Below are positions 4,962 to 6,085 of a stretch of DNA of 6,085 nt, one piece after another. Location: NCBI GenBank assembly GCA_000402515.1, contig AQRL01000007.1, positions 1 through 6,085 on the forward strand. The letters are read 5' to 3'. The notes beneath the pieces were generated by a model. That model made no database searches, was not told where the DNA came from, and saw only the letters and a program-made list of their open reading frames with translations. The stretch is from Nanoarchaeota archaeon SCGC AAA011-G17 (lineage in GTDB: Archaea; Nanobdellota; Nanobdellia; SCGC-AAA011-G17). Every line of letters begins with the position of its first letter. The stretch's first letter is position 1. The translations under genes were made by a program, and so were the position numbers.

Positions 4962-5756
4962 TTTAGTCCATCCAATTTCCTTTATAAACTTATTGTTATC
5001 CTCTGTTAATACCCTAAACCTGAGCATTTTTGTTATGTTGCCATCCTTTCTTATATTTCCTTTAGTAATCCCTACTTCGGTTGTCTTTATACCAAAGCAC
5101 TTTAACATATCTTTTAAATCATTCATGAATAAAAGCCCATTTCTGATTAATTTTTCTGATTTATTAAGGTTAAAACCTATCCTTGGATTTGGCCTGTTCT
5201 TTTTTTCCATACATCCTTCACAATAAAAGGCAACTTTCAAATATTCTTTCATAAACTCCTTATTATTTTTAATCCATTCTGGAACTCTAAATTCTGTTAA
5301 AACTTTATTTCCTTTTGGAGTTCCACAATCATTCAAAAATTCACCTATTTTAAGATTGTATATTCTATAATTTGTTGATTCACCATAGCCTATTCCTTTT
5401 TTATATACTCCCACTTCCCCAAACTTATTTTTTATTAGAATTTCAAACTCTTTTAGTGGTTCTTTATTTTTAGATACAAGTATAAACCCCTTTAAAGTTT
5501 TGTATAAATGACCATCAAATGTTAGATAGCTTACTAATTTAGCTAAATCTCTGTCTAAATTATATGATTTTTCAGGAAGTTTATTACATCTTACACTATA
5601 AATATTTAAACCAGCTTTTATTTTTGCACTGTTAAAAGAACCAAAACTTTTGATACAGTTATAATTTAATTTAGAAGGGATTTCTCTCCTTGTTGGTGAT
5701 TTATTTAATCTTTGCGCAATTCTTTTTAATTCCGATAATATTTCATTTCTTTTCAT
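4959..5756 (-). CDS. LAGLIDADG-type homing endonuclease-like protein, free-standing
   Basis: Homing endonucleases cut long DNA sites and promote spread of the element that carries them. Numbering from the upstream in-frame ATG at 5774: the N-terminal segment (about 11-56, LKRIAQRLNKSPTRREIP ... SFGSFNSAKIKAGL) resembles the repeat often joined to homing endonucleases. First LAGLIDADG-like helix is LVSYLTFDGHL (80-90, acidic D87); second is LKVAFYCEGC (179-188, acidic E186); between them GTPKGNKVLTEFRVPEWI (151-168) is typical of archaeal members. Both catalytic acidic positions are present, so it may be active as a single-chain enzyme. I prefer the ATG at 5756 (residue 7), which overlaps the TGA of the upstream gene as ATGA and gives 265 residues; the 5774 ATG would overlap more. 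Its stop is 20 bases before tRNA-Pro, and its 3' end holds the tRNA promoter. It is not inside either tRNA intron. Confidence 0.82.
   Translation of the reverse strand: MKRNEILSELKRIAQRLNKSPTRREIPSKLNYNCIKSFGSFNSAKIKAGLNIYSVRCNKLPEKSYNLDRDLAKLVSYLTFDGHLYKTLKGFILVSKNKEPLKEFEILIKNKFGEVGVYKKGIGYGESTNYRIYNLKIGEFLNDCGTPKGNKVLTEFRVPEWIKNNKEFMKEYLKVAFYCEGCMEKKNRPNPRIGFNLNKSEKLIRNGLLFMNDLKDMLKCFGIKTTEVGITKGNIRKDGNITKMLRFRVLTEDNNKFIKEIGWTK
4981..4988 (-). promoter_or_regulatory. TATA box (box A) for tRNA-Pro
   Basis: Perfect archaeal TTTATAAA, within the codons of the endonuclease C-terminus (NKFIKE). About 26 bases downstream is position 4958, so the transcript would begin inside the leader strand that pairs with the D arm, close to its 5' limit. 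Confidence 0.6.
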
Positions 5757-6043
5757 CTTTTGGCTATCTTCCATATATACTCAAAGAATTTAACATAAGA
5801 ATCATATATCTCTTTAGAATGGATTAGAATTCCTGATGGTTCTTCTGTCCATGAGATTATAGCTACTTTATTATTAATTATAATAGTTGTAGGAGGAGTA
5901 GGAAAATCCACATATCTTTTTTGCATTATTGAGCCTTTAGAAGGCTTGCTTCTTGTTCTTTCATGAAATATCCCTCTAGTAACAATTTTCTTTTCTTGTA
6001 ACCGTTTAGCTACTCCAGAACAATAATCAAAAAATAGTAGTTC
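5753..6043 (-). pseudogene. C-terminal part of a TrmB-like transcriptional regulator, 5' end broken
   Basis: An open frame of 96 codons with no usable start reads into the stop at 5753-5755. Its second half (TTIIINNKVAIISWTEEPSG, then ILIHSKEIYDSYVKFFEYIW, ending KIAKR) is the characteristic end of archaeal TrmB-family regulators, whose C-terminal domain senses a ligand (sugars in the known cases) while an N-terminal winged helix binds DNA. RGIFHERTR (23-31) also fits. The DNA-binding domain is missing from the window. Upstream in this frame are TAG, TAA, TAA (6044-6052). Adding one T to the six-T run (minus strand, near 6029-6034) would join another open frame reading SNKNYYF to FDYCSGVAKRL, so a single indel could explain the break. 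The stop overlaps the endonuclease start by 4 bases. Confidence 0.6.
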
Positions 6044-6085
6044 TTATTACTAATTTTTGGGGGTTGGAGTGAGGAACGAATGGAA

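Noticed and set aside
4993-5226. Open frame on the + strand within the endonuclease region, and similar + strand frames over glyS, ZPR1, UPF0147 and L37Ae
   Set aside because: They are antisense shadows of well-supported minus-strand genes, with low-complexity F/L/S-rich translations typical of AT-rich antisense DNA.
4907-5780. The whole endonuclease gene lying inside a long tRNA intron, explaining the missing 5' acceptor bases
   Set aside because: A complete BHB and a fitting exon 1 (GGG at 4937-4939) lie downstream of the endonuclease stop, and the endonuclease start overlaps the TrmB-like gene, leaving no room for a 5' exon upstream.
1-6085. CRISPR arrays, insertion sequences, rRNA genes
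   Set aside because: No regularly spaced direct repeats, transposase-like genes, terminal inverted repeats or conserved rRNA segments were seen on either strand.

Overview
The window is a compact, AT-rich piece of an archaeal chromosome. Archaeal hallmarks are ribosomal protein L37Ae, RNA polymerase subunit Rpo12, prefoldin beta, an archaeal-type glycyl-tRNA synthetase, ZPR1, a Dph2-type protein, archaeal SepF and a tRNA with bulge-helix-bulge (BHB) introns. The short proteins, tiny or overlapping gene junctions and TATA boxes placed for leaderless transcripts suggest a small-genome DPANN lineage (Woesearchaeota/Pacearchaeota-like). That assignment is inference; no marker here fixes it.

Layout. 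Positions 1-284 (+ strand) hold the 3' end of an unrecognised gene whose frame is broken at a T-run. Positions 285-462 are a convergent spacer. Everything from 463 onward is on the minus strand. Read in the direction of transcription (from high to low coordinates) the order is: a 5'-broken TrmB-like regulator (5753-6043); a LAGLIDADG endonuclease-like gene (4959-5756); tRNA-Pro(UGG) (4817-4939); L37Ae, a small unknown protein, Rpo12, prefoldin beta and a UPF0147 protein in one tight run (4761 down to 3535); SepF with its own TATA box (3490-3068); then ZPR1, a short Dph2 and GlyRS (3036-463), again behind a TATA box.

Main discovery. The tRNA-Pro gene looks 5'-defective at first: the first three acceptor-stem bases next to the D arm do not pair with the 3' strand. 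A textbook BHB fold removes this defect by excising a 30-nt intron between positions 3 and 4. The first exon is only GGG, and the spliced 5' strand GGGGCTA pairs over all seven positions with TAGCCTC. A second BHB removes an 18-nt intron at the canonical 37/38 position. Because exon 1 is only three bases long, the exon-side helix of the first BHB is built from the 5' leader pairing with the D arm. A TATA box inside the 3' end of the endonuclease gene would start the transcript almost exactly where that pairing strand begins. This predicts that splicing must precede removal of the leader by RNase P.

Other points: the Dph2-type protein lacks the whole first domain of the family and carries an extra cysteine; GlyRS is short with unusual residues in active-site motifs; the cell-division anchor SepF sits between translation/transcription/chaperone genes and the ZPR1-Dph2-GlyRS group. 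ZPR1 (EF1A-linked), Dph2 (EF2 modification) and GlyRS form a translation-themed operon.
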